DNA of 64,000 bases, taken from positions 622,001 through 686,000 of the forward strand of contig WPIO01000146.1 in the NCBI GenBank assembly GCA_009760855.2. Reading direction: 5' to 3'. Source of the DNA: Cristatella mucedo. Taxonomy: Eukaryota; Bryozoa; Phylactolaemata; Cristatellidae. Below are positions 32,901-45,753 of the stretch, in pieces; position 1 is the first letter of the stretch; each line of letters begins with the position of its first letter. The notes below the pieces were generated by a model. It was not told the DNA's origin. It made no database searches and saw nothing but the letters and a program-made list of their open reading frames with translations. Both the position numbers and the translations under genes were made by a program.

Positions 32901-33055
32901 AGTTTACCAATTTTAGCCAAGTTTCAGTTAGTGTGACCAGGTCGATACCACTTTCAGAAACAAGGTTGCTTATTACCAGAAGCTTATTGCATATTGAGCG
33001 AGGGTTCTAAAGTCAAGCGTTGAGTCTGGCCGATGGAGTTACAACTTCCGACTAT
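29951..33055 (-). mobile_element. LINE family A, near full-length copy
   Basis: The most continuous minus-strand copy (3.1 kb). Going 5' to 3' on the minus strand: endonuclease (32890-32340, with VIGNFSIHLDNL, where the catalytic GDFN aspartate is N, and FSDHM), linker (32260-31819), RT palm (about 31600-31020, YADD region reading FHADDTQLYL), thumb (30870-30410), 3'UTR and tail (29975-30030). The tail hairpin is distorted by a CT run. Stops and frameshifts occur throughout; it cannot code. The 5'UTR is absent. Confidence 0.8.
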
Positions 33056-33059
33056 ATAT

Positions 33060-33955
33060 CGTCATGCCAAAGGCATTAAGAGTGTTTATGATGATCAGAT
33101 CGAAATCTAGGTGTCATATTCCAAAGTGACCTCTAGTTAGACGACCATATCAGCTCCACAGTTAAATCCGCCTATTTTCAGCCTTATGACATTGCTAAAA
33201 TTTGGTCTTGTTTAGATAAAGATACCACATCAAAGTTGGTCCATGCTTTCGTGACATCCCGTCTCGACTTCTGCAACTCACTGCTTACTGGCCTACCAGC
33301 ATGTGCGATCAGGCGATTGCAGCTGGTGCAAAACTCGGCAGCTAGACTTGTCTGCCATTAGCCTTGCAGTTGCCACATTACTCCACTTCTCGCCGACCTG
33401 CACTGGCTACCAGTGAGGCAACGGATTGACTTCAAGGTTTTGTCGCTCACCTTTAGGTCTCTTCATTCTATGGCTCCAGCCTATCTGTCAAATATACTAC
33501 CCCATCAGCCCAAGCATCGTACCACCTGCTTTTCGGAATCCATCAGTCTAGAAATACCTCATGCAAACCTGAAATGCTTTGGAGACTGTGCATTTAGTTC
33601 ATATGCTCCCAAAGCCTGGAACTCCCTCCGGAACTGCGTCAGAACATTCCCTGACCTGACCACATTTAAAAGGAACCTAAAAACACATCTATGTAGGTAT
33701 GCATTTAGTGAGTCCCTGTGATTCGTCATTGATGTGCTAATGCGTGTTGACACTGTGCATGCTGCCACTAACCACATTTGCATGCTGACCCTGTGCATGT
33801 CACCCCTAACCATATTATTCATTTCGTTTGTTTTTCAAGCATGATTTTACTTACCATTCAATTGCATTTCACTTTACAGCAAACGTAAAGTGCCTAGAGA
33901 GAGATTAAGTTCTCTGAGGGCGTTTTATCAAGTGAATTATTATTATTATTTATAT
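33060..33955 (+). mobile_element. LINE family A, 5'-truncated copy
   Basis: Plus-strand RT thumb, open from 33413 to 33721 (MRQRIDFKVLSLTFRSLHSM, FKRNLKTHLCRYAF), 3'UTR and tail. The hairpin arms aaagtgcc and ggcgtttt still pair throughout by G-U wobble. Adjacent head-to-head to the previous copy. Confidence 0.8.
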
Positions 33956-34904
33956 CAGCAATGGCCCGTTAAACTTGGAATCTACAATCATGTAAACCTG
34001 CAACATTGGTGTACATATAAATAATAAACCTCTTAAGGTTTATCGTTCAGGTTTTGATAATAATACTGCATGAATTTAGCCCTTTAGATGGATGCCATAA
34101 GATTTTGTTTAGCTAGTAACTGACTGTAATTAGAGTGTGTACTTCTGTCGCAGAGGAAACTTTTTTCTCACCCATGGCCGATGCAACAGCTGAAATTTTC
34201 ATCGAGCCCCTGTGAGCTGTTTCACTTGTTTCCACGGTCAACAGTCTAAAAGAGTCCGTGTCTCGGACGATTGCTTCTAAACCTTATTTATCTGCATGGC
34301 ATGCGTTAGCAAACTGGAAAGTGGATGTATAGGCAACGGATTGCGTAGTTAGAAGTTGTTGCAGCAAGCAAGCGGCACTACTGAATCATCGGTGAAGTTT
34401 CAACAACCGTGTAAATGGGCTCCAGCCTGACAGCTCACAGTAGTTATCGCATGCACCAGCGTTCTCAGTACCGCTCTCAGCAGGCTGTGAATCACCCTCA
34501 TATAATTGTTTATCCATAAACCGGCATGGCCCATAACCTCCAATACACTTGTCTACAATAACCAGTGCCTATACTATCAATATCACAATTCCCCCAGCAG
34601 TAACATAAGCCTACTGCAAAAGTAACGCGAACATACATATTTAACAGGACACCTTCTGCATACAGGCATTGCACTTTTGAAGTTGACAGCGCCATCACAT
34701 TTTAGTGACCACCAGCGTTCCCCACGGCAGGCAGGCTACCTCACAGACGCTCGGAGGGAGGAGGCACGACGGAGCACGGCCTTTGGCAACAAGCAGGCTA
34801 CGTAAATTACCACCCAATTTTCCTCGGTGCGGCATCGGCATCGCTATTAGTTTTTGCCCTTTGCTAGGCGCTAGGTTCGTGCCTCCTTTCTTTACCACAA
34901 GCTT
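33956..34904. other. No recognised feature
   Basis: No recognised domain or repeat. Confidence 0.35.
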
Positions 34905-35817
34905 GATAATTATTTTGTTTTAATGCCGGCTGTCGTCTGCTCACGAATTCGGCAGTCGTCTTCTTCCCGAACGCGGCCACCGTCTCTTCTCTGGCAGACG
35001 CTGCCATTAATCCATTTGCCGTGGGCATCTCTCGCACGTCCACAGCTGCACCTAGCGAGTCTCACCCACCAAAGTTTCGAGGACCGAGGCCACTCCCCCA
35101 CTGTGCGTCACTTGTTTTCTCTGCCGATAGCTCTTCCTGGGTGTTCCCATTCGGCCGCACGGCAAGCATCTCACGTGCCTCTTTGGCGTCGGGGTCTCTA
35201 GCTGACGCCGTAGTTCGATTTGCAGATTGACGCCACCACCTTCCTCGAAGACGCCACCACCTTCCTAGAGGACGCTGCCTCCTTACCCGAGAACGCCGCC
35301 CCCTTCCTCCGTGTGCAGTTTCACTGTCGGTTGCCTCACACAACGCCGTTGCTTCACAAGGAGCAAAAACAAGTGCCACTCACTTGGTTCTTAGCCACTT
35401 TTCTTGATCTCTCTCTCGAAGTTCAGCAGCCTGTTTACACGGGCGACAGTCGCTCCCACCGAGAAACAGCTTGTAGTTGGATTCGCACAGCCTAGAGCCA
35501 GCCGATGACCAACACTAACAGTTTACTACGAAGCAAGGAGCCGAAGTGCTCACGGCTCCCTTCGGCCCCTTACCCCACTCCCCTCTCCTCGACTGCCCGG
35601 CTCTCCTGGTCAATCCCGATGATTCATCGAGGACAACAACTTTGCACAGGCCGACCCTGATAGTGAATCCACCATATGTACACCAGCAGTTTACTGGCCT
35701 GTGTCCAAACCACGTCACAGGCGGACCACAGCTTAGCACTGGCCCTTCTCGGTGATGCATCTAACAGCTGTTCACCAGTGGCGTATCAGAAGAGCCTGCA
35801 TACAATCGACTAACAGT

Positions 35818-35870
<53 letters not shown>

Positions 35871-36640
35871 AGGACGCTTGCCACCTGTCTGGCGTCACAG
35901 CAACATCTCCGGCAGATGCGGCCACCACTCCGGCAGACGCTTCCTCTACGTGCTATGCCAAATCTCAGGCCCGTGCCGACCTTCCAGCCGTCAGCGACTC
36001 TCCGACGGGTGCCGACTCTCCAGCCTGTCCTGCATTTCTTCCGGACGCTGCCATCTCTCTGCCGCACATATGGGCTCGCTGCAGTAAACCACTGTCTCGC
36101 TGCTGTAACGTCTACCTCATTGCTGACCGTCGCATCGTGGCACATCATCACCGCCTGGCAAACGCTTAGAGCGCCAAAACCTCTTGCTACACAGTGGCAG
36201 CTTGGCTAACCTTCTCTGCCGGCATAACCCCTTCCGGTCGCTCATGCACTGGTCGCTCCAGTTGGCTCATTCAGTTTAACCGGCGTTTACTGCATCAGAG
36301 AGCAGAAGCCGTGCTCTATAGTGAATGCCCTCACTTGCACATTGCCCAGCTTTGTACAGTCATCATGCACGGCCTGCGGAAAACCGGGGCAAACGTGAAA
36401 ACCCCGCCCTGCAGAGAAAAGGCAAAAGACCCTCAACCGGTTCGATGCTACACTCTTGGATTCTCCTCTCGAACACGAGCAGCCAGCTGCAAAGTCTCTT
36501 AAGCGTTCGATGAAAGCCATCGAATGCTTAACAAGACATCTCAACGTGACGAAATAGTTCATGGTTAGACGTTCTGACAGTAAGCCAACAACGCCACTTA
36601 AAATCAGAGGGGTCTCCAACAACCAGATATTTGAGCAGGC
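34905..36640. other. GC-rich segment of unknown origin with gcagacgctgcc-type motif
   Basis: Distinctly more GC-rich than its flanks, with long overlapping open frames on both strands that are explained by composition. The motif (gg)cagacgctgcc and variants recurs at about 34996, 35268, 35905, 35930 and 36042, and a 21-base duplication (gacgccaccaccttcct) lies at 35230-35270. On the plus strand the motif reads AD(A)A. It could be a relic of a retroelement gag or a decayed coding repeat; no domain was recognised. Confidence 0.35.
35819..35869. repeat. (TC)n microsatellite
   Basis: About 25 uninterrupted TC units. Confidence 0.95.
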
Positions 36641-36944
36641 CAGCAGACCTACAGCACACAGCCTTTCTCCCTTTTCCCCATCTACAGACCCTGACTAAAC
36701 CATTTCCGCGTTGCCGGAATGACCCATAAGCCTACTGCAGCACCATAAACTGCCCTGTGCCATACACCATAAAATTAAATGTCGCCAGAATCACCTGGTC
36801 GTTTATTGAAATCCATCTGAGGTAAAAGCAAAGTTTCCAAAAGGAAGTGCATGACTATGTACAGCTTAGTGGGCTGCAACGGTTTCAATAGGGGTGAGGC
36901 GAACTGATTCCCACGATCTCCTGCTGCCGACTACTCCTGCTGCT

Positions 36945-37185
36945 CATTATTTCAAGCGGTCCTGAGCTACTACTTCCATGCTACTCACTAACTCAACTGC
37001 TCTCCTGACTCCGCTATGGTTCCTAATTACTCACTCTTTGCTGCATGATATGAAGTCTGCTGGCTACCGGATGAATACCTAAAGCCGCTTAGGCTGTGAG
37101 TGAGCTATACAAAACTCTCCTGCATAACATCCACATACTATAATTGGATTTGTGGAGTTACAGGTGGAGTTACACGATGGTAATG
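36945..37185 (+). mobile_element. LINE family B 3'UTR fragment
   Basis: gtcctgagctactacttcca through gtgagtgagctatacaaaac and tttgtggagttacag, as in the copies at 16154 and 26450. The (CATTA)n end is not clear. No RT remains. Confidence 0.7.
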
Positions 37186-37199
37186 ATCAACAGAAGCAA

Positions 37200-37500
37200 A
37201 CGAAAATAAGGACCTTTATACACCTTAAATGTCTATATTTATCCCAGCACTTAGTTTGTCCAAGAGATTCTTCTTTTGTGTGCTTATGGGTGCTGAAACT
37301 GAGGATTCGGCCAATAAAACCTATTTGTACGCTCACCCTTTGCATGTCACGTCTATGTTATGCTTGTTTCCATTAAACAAGCTACCACGGTCCATTTGAC
37401 CATGCTTTGTTTACAGCGAAAGTGCCAAAACATAGAATACGTTCTCCGAGGGTACTATGTAAACGAATTACTGTTGTTACTGTTATTCTCATTATTAATA
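37200..37500 (+). mobile_element. LINE family A diverged 3' end
   Basis: The 3'UTR landmarks (gtgcttatgggtgctgaaac, ttgcatgtcac) and a strongly changed tail ending in a TTA-rich run. Hairpin pairing is lost. Confidence 0.55.
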
Positions 37501-37639
37501 TTAGTGTTTAGTCCCCTGAGTTGACCCGTGGTGGTTCTGGAATCTGAATGTCCCGAGATTTGGAAGAACTTTGTATTTATTGAGGCTGTGCCACCCCAGC
37601 GTGGAGATTCACAAAACTGTCGTTGAACGCACTCTGTCC

Positions 37640-40600
37640 TCCTGACATCAAGGGCTCTAACGTGCGTTCTGGTTTGTTACAAAATTCTTCCGAAACCCTA
37701 AGTTCTCGCAAACATCGTAAACGGAAAATATACACATGAGACCTGTATAAAGTAATTGTGATTTTTATTTGACCGCAGCACGTAAGAAATTACGTGCCTA
37801 TGGATATGAAAACGCTTATCACTTCTGGGTGCCGGGTCACCCACGACGGCGGCTGCCTTAGCCACGCCGGCGGCTAGTAACCTGCATGTTAGTTATGATC
37901 GTCAGCAGCTGCTATCGCTTCGTCATCGTTGATCAAATGCATTCCTAGATATTGATACGGCTGCTAAGACTCATGAACTGTGCGTTAACAAAAGAAAAGC
38001 ACCCCTGACTTGCCCTAGTGGCCGGAACCACCATCGTAGACGACTCTTGTTGGGCAAAAACTGCCAGCTGACTACCCGCTCGTTTGGTATTCCTATCGTT
38101 GTCTTGAACCCCTCAGAACGCTCCCCTAAATGTGTCACTGTGAATCTACCTAACTTAGTGGTCACCCGGCCTGTTATAACTATATCGACCAGACTTACAA
38201 TTGCCTTTGGAATCCTGGCTTAATGTGCAATAAACCTCTGGTTAGAAGCAACCTTTTTGCTGAAAGTGGTATTGACCTGCTCGCCGTAACTTAAACTTGG
38301 CTAAAATCCATACACTACCCTACAATTAAAGACGTCCATTTGTTTTGTCATTTTTTCATACCCCTAGACTAGTCATAACTGGAGGTGGAGTTTCTTTTAT
38401 CGCCCGCTCGAAATTCAGCTTCAAGCCATTTGCAGTACCATCGAAGCAGTCTTTTAAATCAATTGCCTTGGTCTCATCCGAAAACAAGCTACCGATAATG
38501 GCAGTACTCTATCGTCCACCAGGTACCAAATACTCCTTTACCTCTGATTTCTCCGATCTCATGTCGATTCTGTGTGCAAGAAATCAAGCCTTTATCGTTA
38601 TGGGTAATTTCAACGTTCACTTTGATAACTTATACGACGCCTTCAGCACTGAATTTCTTGCATTGGATGACTCCTTCTCTCTTGTGGCTCGTGTGCATGG
38701 CCCTACTCGCATCAAGGGTCACGCACTAGAGCAGATTTTCTCACGCAACTGCACTTTGTCATCATCAATTATTACAAAATCTTCCTTATCTGACCACATG
38801 CTAACCTCATTCAATCTACAGTGTGTGCGCACCTCCACACCAAAATAATCAGTGAATCGCGAAATCCTAAGACTCTTGACGTTGATACTGTCCGTGCGAG
38901 AATATATGCCTTGCCTCTGCTGCTCAGCTCTTCCTCTAATCTGTTTGCATCGGTAGATAGCTACAACACGAAACTAGCTGACACATTCAACGAATTTGCA
39001 CCTCTGACAAAGCCCACTTTGCGCCATCGCACAGACAGACTATGGTTTACCACAGATAGTAAACTAGCCAGGTCTACTACACGAAAGCTTGAAAAAACAT
39101 ACACAGGATCCGGACTAACTGTCCATCGACAGGCATATGAAGACTTCTGCAGGTCGTACCAATTGGTCATAGCAAAGGCCAAGTATAGTTTCTATAAAAA
39201 AAAATTTGAATCACAGATGAGCAATCCAAAAAACGCTGATGTCGACGATAAAATATTTCCTCAACGGCTCCCAGATCGACTTTTTACCTAATGATTACTA
39301 CGATAATCTAGGAGATCTCTTCTTTCGATTCTTCGTGAAGAAGGTGGACAAGATCAGGGAGTATATCTATTATCTATTATCAAAGACACTGAAACGGGTC
39401 GTGGCAGACCAGCTGAACTTTTATATCGAAACCTCACACCTTTCTAGTAAGTTCCAGTCTGGCTTTAGAGCTAACCACTCCACAGAGTCAGCATTGCATA
39501 GGGTATACAATGACCTACTTAGGAATGCAGACATGGGTAGAGTGTCTTTGCTTGTTTCGCTGGATCTTTCAGTGGCTTTTGATACTATCTATCAAAAACT
39601 TCTTCTAGAGCGCCTCTTATGTCGCCTAGGGATCCGTAGCACTGCTCTGCAATGGTTCAGGTAGTATCTCAGTGGAAGACTCCAGATTATTGTCGTGAAT
39701 GGACAAAGATCATCCGAGGTACCTCTAAAATATGACGTACCTTAGGGTTCCGTCCTAGGTCCGGTTGTTCTCACGGTTTATACTTTCACACTTGCTGATG
39801 TGATTGCCAAGCACAATTTAGGCTCTCACTTCTATGAAGATGACACTCAGGTGTACCTTTGCTTTGATCTCTCCCAGCCTTCGAGCACATAAAATTCTCT
39901 TAACTCACTTGCTGCATGTATTGATGATAACTAAACAATGACTAAACTACCTTACTAGTTACGGTCGAACCTAGTGTGATTTAGAAATCGGAAAGGCTGA
40001 CGCTCAAAATTGGCTCTGCCAGCATTTGACCTGAGGAATCAGCTCGAAATCTAGATGTCATCTTCCAAAGTCCGCTAGACAGTCATATCTGCCAACTTTC
40101 AGCTACAAAACATTACTAAAATTCGAGCTTGTTTAGATAAAGATACCACGTCCAAGTTCGTCCATGCATTCGTGACATCCCGTCTCGACTTCTGCAACTC
40201 ACTGCTTACTGGCCTACCAGCATGGGCGATCAGGCGATTGCAGCTGGTGCAAAACTCTGCAGCTAGGCTTGTCTGTCGAGAGCGTCGCAGTTGCCACATC
40301 ACACCAATTTTCGCCGACCTGGGCTGGCTATCAGTCAAGCAACGGATTGACTTCAAGGTTTCGTCGCTCACTTGTAGGCCATTTAATTCTTTGGCTCTAG
40401 CCTATCTCTTAGATATACTCTCAGACCAGGCCCATCGTACCACCAGCTTTTTGGAATCCAACAGTTTACCATTGCCTCGTTACAAACAATAAATCTTTTG
40501 GAGACCATGAATCTAGTTCGTATGCTCCCAAAGCCTGAAACTCACTCCCAACTTGCGTCAGAACATCCCCTGACTTTACCATATTGAAAAAGAATTCAGA

Positions 40601-40835
40601 AACGCACCTATGTGGGACAGCATTTAGTGGGTCCCTTTCTTCCGTCTTTCATGTGTTTAAGCATGCTGACACTGTGCATGTAACCCCTAGCCAGGTTATT
40701 CATGTTATTTATTAAGCGTGATATTACTCGTCATAAAATCGGGTTTCTCTTTGCCGCAAATGTAAACAGCCTTGAAAGAGATTGAGTTCTATGAAGGACC
40801 TTTACCAATTGCATCACTATTATATAATTCTTACC
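37640..40835 (+). mobile_element. LINE family A, most complete copy (5'UTR to tail)
   Basis: CR1/L2-superfamily APE-type element. 5'UTR at about 37640-38000; coding starts near 38040. Endonuclease: a decayed TETW site at about 38290 (stop in place of E), VLYRPPG (38505), VMGNFNVHFDNL (38600; catalytic D is N) and SDHM (38790). Linker to 39290. RT: LLSKTLKRVVADQL (39375), VSLDLSVAFDTI (39555), SVLGP turn (39750) and FYEDDTQVYL (39830; YADD changed to YEDD). Thumb to about 40490, 3'UTR, damaged tail at 40760-40810. A deletion near 39345 removes part of the RT fingers. Stops at 39662 and elsewhere. Function: would nick DNA and copy its RNA; not active here. Confidence 0.85.
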
Positions 40836-41130
40836 TTCCATCTTTTTCTTTGAGGAATTCAGTGAATCAGGCAATGATTTTATGGAATAGAGATCTTTTT
40901 GTAGTCGGTGAACACTGATGTTGTCTTGCAATCGCTTCCACATACTGCTACCATGTACCTAAACGTAAGTACTAAAGCAAAGAGAAATTTCGTTCACCTG
41001 TGGACCTTGGGCTAAGCAGATTTATTATATGGATTCTTAGTGAATAGACTCATCTTCTACAAATGTCTTCGAGAAAATCTTCCTGTTAAGAGTTCCGTAC
41101 AGCTCCCGTAATTTAACAGTGCCTCATTCT
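40836..41130. other. No recognised feature
   Basis: No known repeat or domain. Confidence 0.35.
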
Positions 41131-41138
41131 GGTCGTAG

Positions 41139-41387
41139 CTAGTCGGCTGCGTTAGCAAAAACTGTCACGTTGTAACCATATACTGTTGAGCTTCCCAAAC
41201 TAACAACGAAGGCCTCGTTTAAAGGACACGTCGAAATATTGAAGGCATAGCAGCACTCGCTGGTAGAGACGCGTTGGATATGATATTTTAGTATAATTCG
41301 GCACAAACCAATGGGATCAGGGTATAGAGGGTGCATCACGGTCAGTTCCCATGAGAATGGCGATGCTGCATTCAGTCGAAAAAGGTC
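41139..41387 (-). CDS. Candidate host exon, fibronectin-III-like
   Basis: Minus-strand open segment of about 83 codons after a possible acceptor (tagggagtgcag before 41387). The pattern SPFSWELTV near the start and YGYNVTVFANAAD at the end resembles the first and last strands of a fibronectin type III domain (W and Y-x-V-x-V). It has paired cysteines (SECCY, STCP) and two NxS/T sites. A TAG follows directly at 41138-41136 and no good donor was seen there, so this may be a pseudogene or a terminal exon. Confidence 0.4.
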   Translation of the reverse strand, partial: DLFRLNAASPFSWELTVMHPLYPDPIGLCRIILKYHIQRVSTSECCYAFNISTCPLNEAFVVSLGSSTVYGYNVTVFANAAD

Positions 41388-41654
41388 CTGCACTCCCTAA
41401 CTATATCTCCCACCAACTAATCAACGGGAAAACAGTGTTTGTGTAACCACCCAGTGCACATTGTACAGTAAAGGATCCGACAGCCACGGTTTACTCAAAA
41501 GAGTCAAGGCCCCGACACTGAGGTCAACAGAATGCGAAGGCGTCAGGCAAACTCCAGTCCAGCCAGTACTTGAAGCTGGTATCTATCCCAGTACCAGTAC
41601 TCAAGCCTGGAAAGCCTGCTCAGCTGCTTATTCTTGCCCATGTACATAAAAAAA

Positions 41655-41765
41655 TACATACAATTCATTTGCATAGTGCCATAAGATAGCTTAATCTCCA
41701 TCCAGGTGCTTCACATACGCCACAGAGCTCGAACCCGCGACCTTATCGAGTGAGCCGACATTAAC
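41655..41765 (-). mobile_element. tRNA-derived SINE with LINE-A 3' tail (copy 2)
   Basis: Minus strand: A-box-like tcggctcactcga (41758 down), B box gcgggttcgagctc (41738 down), then atgtgaagcacctggatgga and gagattaagcta, which align with the LINE-A tail. The head is shortened relative to a tRNA by an internal deletion. Same plan as 167-300. Confidence 0.6.
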
Positions 41766-41849
41766 CGCGAATATCAAATGTCAGCAACTTTAACACAGTG
41801 ACAATGATCAGCTAGATTCAACGAGGGTCTGAAGTTCCAACACGGATCC

Positions 41850-42375
41850 CGTTTACTGAAGGAGCTACACTGGATATATATTTATCAACGGATAAAGCCT
41901 AAAGTTCTTTAGCTTACCAAAAAGGCCGGTCATGGCTTGGCGCCTTCATACCTAGCTATCCTGCTGTACAAGTTTCAGCCTCCTCGTGACCTTAGGTCTT
42001 GTATGGACAATAATTTAGCCATTCCATTACTTCACTTAATAGAATCATGGCGGAAGAAGCCTTTGCTCTGCAGGTTCTAGACTGTGGAACTCACTTCCAT
42101 CATTCATACGCAAGAACGACTACTGTCCTACTGCCGACTGTGGCTCATCATTTCCTGCAGTTCTGAGCTGCTACGTTTATGCAGCTCACTTCCTTGACGA
42201 TGCCTTCCGTAATCAGCTATGCCTATCGCTTCACTTTTGTTGCTTGAGATGACGTCGACTGGCCACTGCATGCACAACGAAAGCCGCTTAGGCTTTAATT
42301 AGGCAATAGGAAACCCTTCGGAATAACGATCACTTCGTCTGTGCGACTTTGTAGAGTTGCAGGTTAAAAATATAT
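41850..42375 (+). mobile_element. LINE family B 3' part
   Basis: Plus strand: ctgaaggagctacactgga (LHWI-type thumb start), taccaaaaaggccggtcatg (KA-GHGLAPSYL-like), then CRFWNSLPSF-like end (about 42070), 3'UTR and tttgtagagttgcagg, tail attacatta. Frames are broken. Confidence 0.7.
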
Positions 42376-43980
42376 TACATTAAATTGTAAAGTAGACCTG
42401 AGGACATCCGGCAGCCGGCAGCTTTGCCTCTGAACGTCAGAACGTCAACAACAAAAAGTGGGTTCTTTGATTATGTCACGGACTGATCTATAGATTTGCT
42501 GGGTGTACTGCCAGGCGGCCTTATGATCGACATAAAGTTCAAGCAGCCTGTACTGCTCTACGATTGATGCGGTACGCAGTTAAGCTGTGCTGCTGCTCAG
42601 TATCATAGATACTCAAGCGAATCGATTTAAAATGCCCTATTTTAGTGCAAATAATGAATGCCATGATACTCAGAGTCACCTTCGTGTGTCTCTAAGCAAC
42701 TAGCAATACAACAGGCAGAAGTGAAAGTCACTGACCTCTTGTCGTGGAAGTAAATCACTATGATAAAATGAGAAAATCTTTTCAATATAACTCTGCCATA
42801 CCGACCGTCTAATAACTTCTACGTCCGTGTCTCACTAAATTCAAGATGGATTTTATTAGAGTTACAGATGCTTCAACACTTGATATCCTTTAATAACGTT
42901 TTTCTTGAATTAATTCAAACTTGATTAACTACTAGTATTTAGAAAATATTTATTTCAGTACTAAACTGTACGAATTATCAATAGGAGCTTTCAATCTTCC
43001 GATTCCAGACAGGCAGCTACTTGTTAAAATTTCTCCTGAAGCTCAATAATCTAGTAGAAATTAACCAGTCGTGGCCCTTCCCCTCTGAAAAAGCCAAACA
43101 TATATCACCATTGGCCTACCTAGAAGAGAAGCTGGATTACGCTAAATCATGGCCATCTCATATGAATAACCTCCATAATTCGGTTTCCCATAGAAAACCT
43201 TTGGCATATTTTGGCTAGCTTTCAGGCATCGTTGCATTCATGCGAATATAAAGATATGACCGTTTGATGTTTTGTAACATTGATATCCTTGTATCTACAA
43301 CAGTTTATAATCTCCTCGTAATAATCAAACGTGAAGCCTTAGAGGTAGCTTATGGCATTAAACACTCATTAATCAAGTCAGCAAGAACTGGACCTTGAGT
43401 TAAAACAGATTCTCTCATTGAAAGCTGAGTTGAGGAGCTTGAACTCTGTCCCTGTCTCGAGCTTCTGAGCTGCTAACATAATTTCCCGAACGTGAAATAA
43501 GTCCTTAGCCATGATATCATATGATGCCATCAGTTTAAAGAATTCGTTTCATTATTATACTGCCTAAATCAAGTTTCTGCTGTAAGATAACATTCACCAC
43601 TTTTCTTGCAGGACTGAAAAATATATATGACCCTCTAAAATTACATTGCTCACTTACACGTCAACCTTCAGTCGGTTTAATAGGAACTTCAGTTCATTGT
43701 TTATCAAAAATCTCCTTCCAGTGCTACAATTTTAAACCGATTAGCACTTATACTCAAAAGCCAATGTTTTGATCAAATCGAACGACGTGCACATGATAAA
43801 TTATTTTCGAAAGCTGGATACATAAAAAGTAAAAATACGCGTATATTTCTTCTTTCACTTTAATGTAAATCTGGCTGACTGTATCGAGGTGAAAACAACC
43901 ATCCCGGTTTGTCCTTGGCAAAATAGTCTCCCCTACTGTCGTAAGCTCGACGTCTTGGGCATAAGGTATGCCTAGCGCCT
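42376..43980. other. No recognised feature
   Basis: AT-rich, unique-looking sequence. No domain, no known repeat; possible intron if the flanking minus-strand exons belong to one gene. Confidence 0.35.
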
Positions 43981-44127
<147 letters not shown>

Positions 44128-44202
44128 GTACTATGCGATTATATTCCAAATGCAAATGAAATATAAATAAAGTCTGTAGAGACAAAATAGTTGATCTCTG
44201 AA

Positions 44203-44385
44203 TTATTGCGACCCATCAAGAAGTTCTCCAAAACGTTTAAATGATGCAGTTTTAGTAGAAAATTCAGAACATCGCATGGCAATTGTCGTCGCAGAAATTT
44301 GCAACATTGCCTTAACTAGATTGATACATACTTTTTCGTTTTTGCTCGTAGCTGCTGGAGCTTGATATCTGTCAATCAAAACACA
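44203..44385 (-). CDS. Weak candidate exon
   Basis: Minus-strand open segment after an acceptor-like ttttgattgacag (AG before 44379), encoding YQAPAATSKNEKVCINLVKA and so on to a stop at 44203. It lies next to better exon candidates on the same strand, but its phase cannot be joined to them unambiguously. Confidence 0.25.
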   Translation of the reverse strand, partial: CVLIDRYQAPAATSKNEKVCINLVKAMLQISATTIAMRCSEFSTKTASFKRFGELLDGSQ

Positions 44386-44729
44386 GATTGCCCCCAATAA
44401 TTGAAAATTACGGGCGATATATTTCTAAGTAACTACGCCAATACTAGTAGTGGATGGAGCATATCCGTGGTAGTCCATGTACTGTAAAGTCACCAGGATT
44501 TTTCAGAAAGATCTAATACTAAAATACTGTTGGATTTAGGGAGGATTAAGCTATAGATTCGAATAGGCAGGGATTCCCAAAAGTAAATAGGATAGCTGCG
44601 GTTGCCGCTTGCATCTGCATAACAAAATATATATCTAATACTAATCTAAATAGAAATGATAAAGTAAAAGGAAATAAAAATTTGAATTGAAGCTTTAGGC
44701 AACTCCTAGCTGGAATTTTTGGATATAAG

Positions 44730-44825
44730 ATACAAGCTTGCTTGCAAACAACTTCGGCTCCAGCTGAAACCCGTTCATCATAAAACCATCCCCTAACAAA
44801 GCCAAAGCGACGATGAAGCGAGATT
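44730..44825 (-). CDS. Candidate host exon (third of cluster)
   Basis: Begins after tattgaacag with phase 1, matching the end phase of the exon at 44913. Encodes SRFIVALALLGDGFMMNGFQ and about ten more residues; the 3' limit is uncertain because the donor (gtatct) is weak. Confidence 0.35.
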
Positions 44826-44912
44826 CTGTTCAATAAGAGTTTATGCATAATGGCATTTTAGGTACATGAGCAATTAAATAGACCTTGAATGCTTCTTTTA
44901 CGGGTACTCTAC

Positions 44913-44985
44913 CTGCAGTTGAGTAGAGAGCAGTCAGGAGCAGTAGAGGGTTCATTTGTCGCAGCATCGTTAAAGAATTGACTAC
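44913..44985 (-). CDS. Candidate host exon (second of cluster)
   Basis: Acceptor tttctcctcaacag and donor CTGCAG|GTAGAGT frame 73 bases that start in phase 0 and end in phase 1. Encodes VVNSLTMLRQMNPLLLLTAL and YSTA, a leucine-rich, helix-like segment. Splice sites on both sides are the best in this cluster. Confidence 0.45.
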
Positions 44986-45044
44986 CTGTTGAGGAGAAAT
45001 GACATTGAATTATTAAAAAAAATCAGCTATGAGACTTGAGCCAC

Positions 45045-45241
45045 CTTTCTCAGTTTCTCTGTATAAGCTGTATAATTGTAGAAGACCGAAATCATTTTTT
45101 GAATAGCTACGTCATCCAAAAGCAGGCAACTGAATATGAGGCAACCGGAAGGCATAATAATCAACGACTCTGGTCTGTCACTAACATACACCGAACGGCT
45201 ACTAAGCGTTTGTAGACTTGAGCAGTGGTCATTTCTGTGAA
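45045..45241 (-). CDS. Candidate host exon (first of cluster)
   Basis: 197 bases, phase 1 to phase 0, after a weak acceptor (gccttgcag) and ending AGAAAG|GTGGCT. Encodes about 65 residues including SVYVSDRPESLIIMPSGC, FSCLLLDDVAIQKMISVF and NYTAYTEKLRK. The 59-base intron to the next candidate exon preserves the frame. Protein family not recognised. Confidence 0.4.
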
Positions 45242-45259
45242 CTGCAAGGCTCAATCCTT

Positions 45260-45709
45260 TCGAGGATTAGATGGCTACTTCTTGTCAGCTGTTTTGCCGC
45301 CGTCCATCTCAGCCTCCAGCTTTCTTTCCCCTCTATCTTTGGCTTTGTTATGACAGCTTTGTCCAGGATTCACCCGATGGTGGCGGTACGATACTGGAAT
45401 TGAGGGCAGTCCTCGGGAATGGGACCCAGGCTTGCCAGTTCCAGTAAGCTACACTGATAGCTTTCTGCTTCCACGGTCAAGAGCAGCTATCACAATCAGC
45501 CAAGTCCCGTCATTTTCACCAAGTTGTTTTGACTGCAACTCGCTCGCCATTGCAAATATAATGTATACCGCTATCTTATTATTCTTATGCATCCGCATTT
45601 TGGAAATGCAAATGCGCCGCACAAAGGCACAAACTCTCTTTCTGTCTCAACTTCTGTCTCAACTTCTCTACCTCCCGCCCTCCCTCTCTCTCTCTCTTTC
45701 ACTTGCTCT

Positions 45710-45753
<44 letters not shown>

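Noticed and set aside
35816-36169. Long serine/leucine and arginine/glutamate frames on both strands
   Set aside because: They arise from the (TC)n tract and GC-rich composition; frames on opposite strands are equally open.
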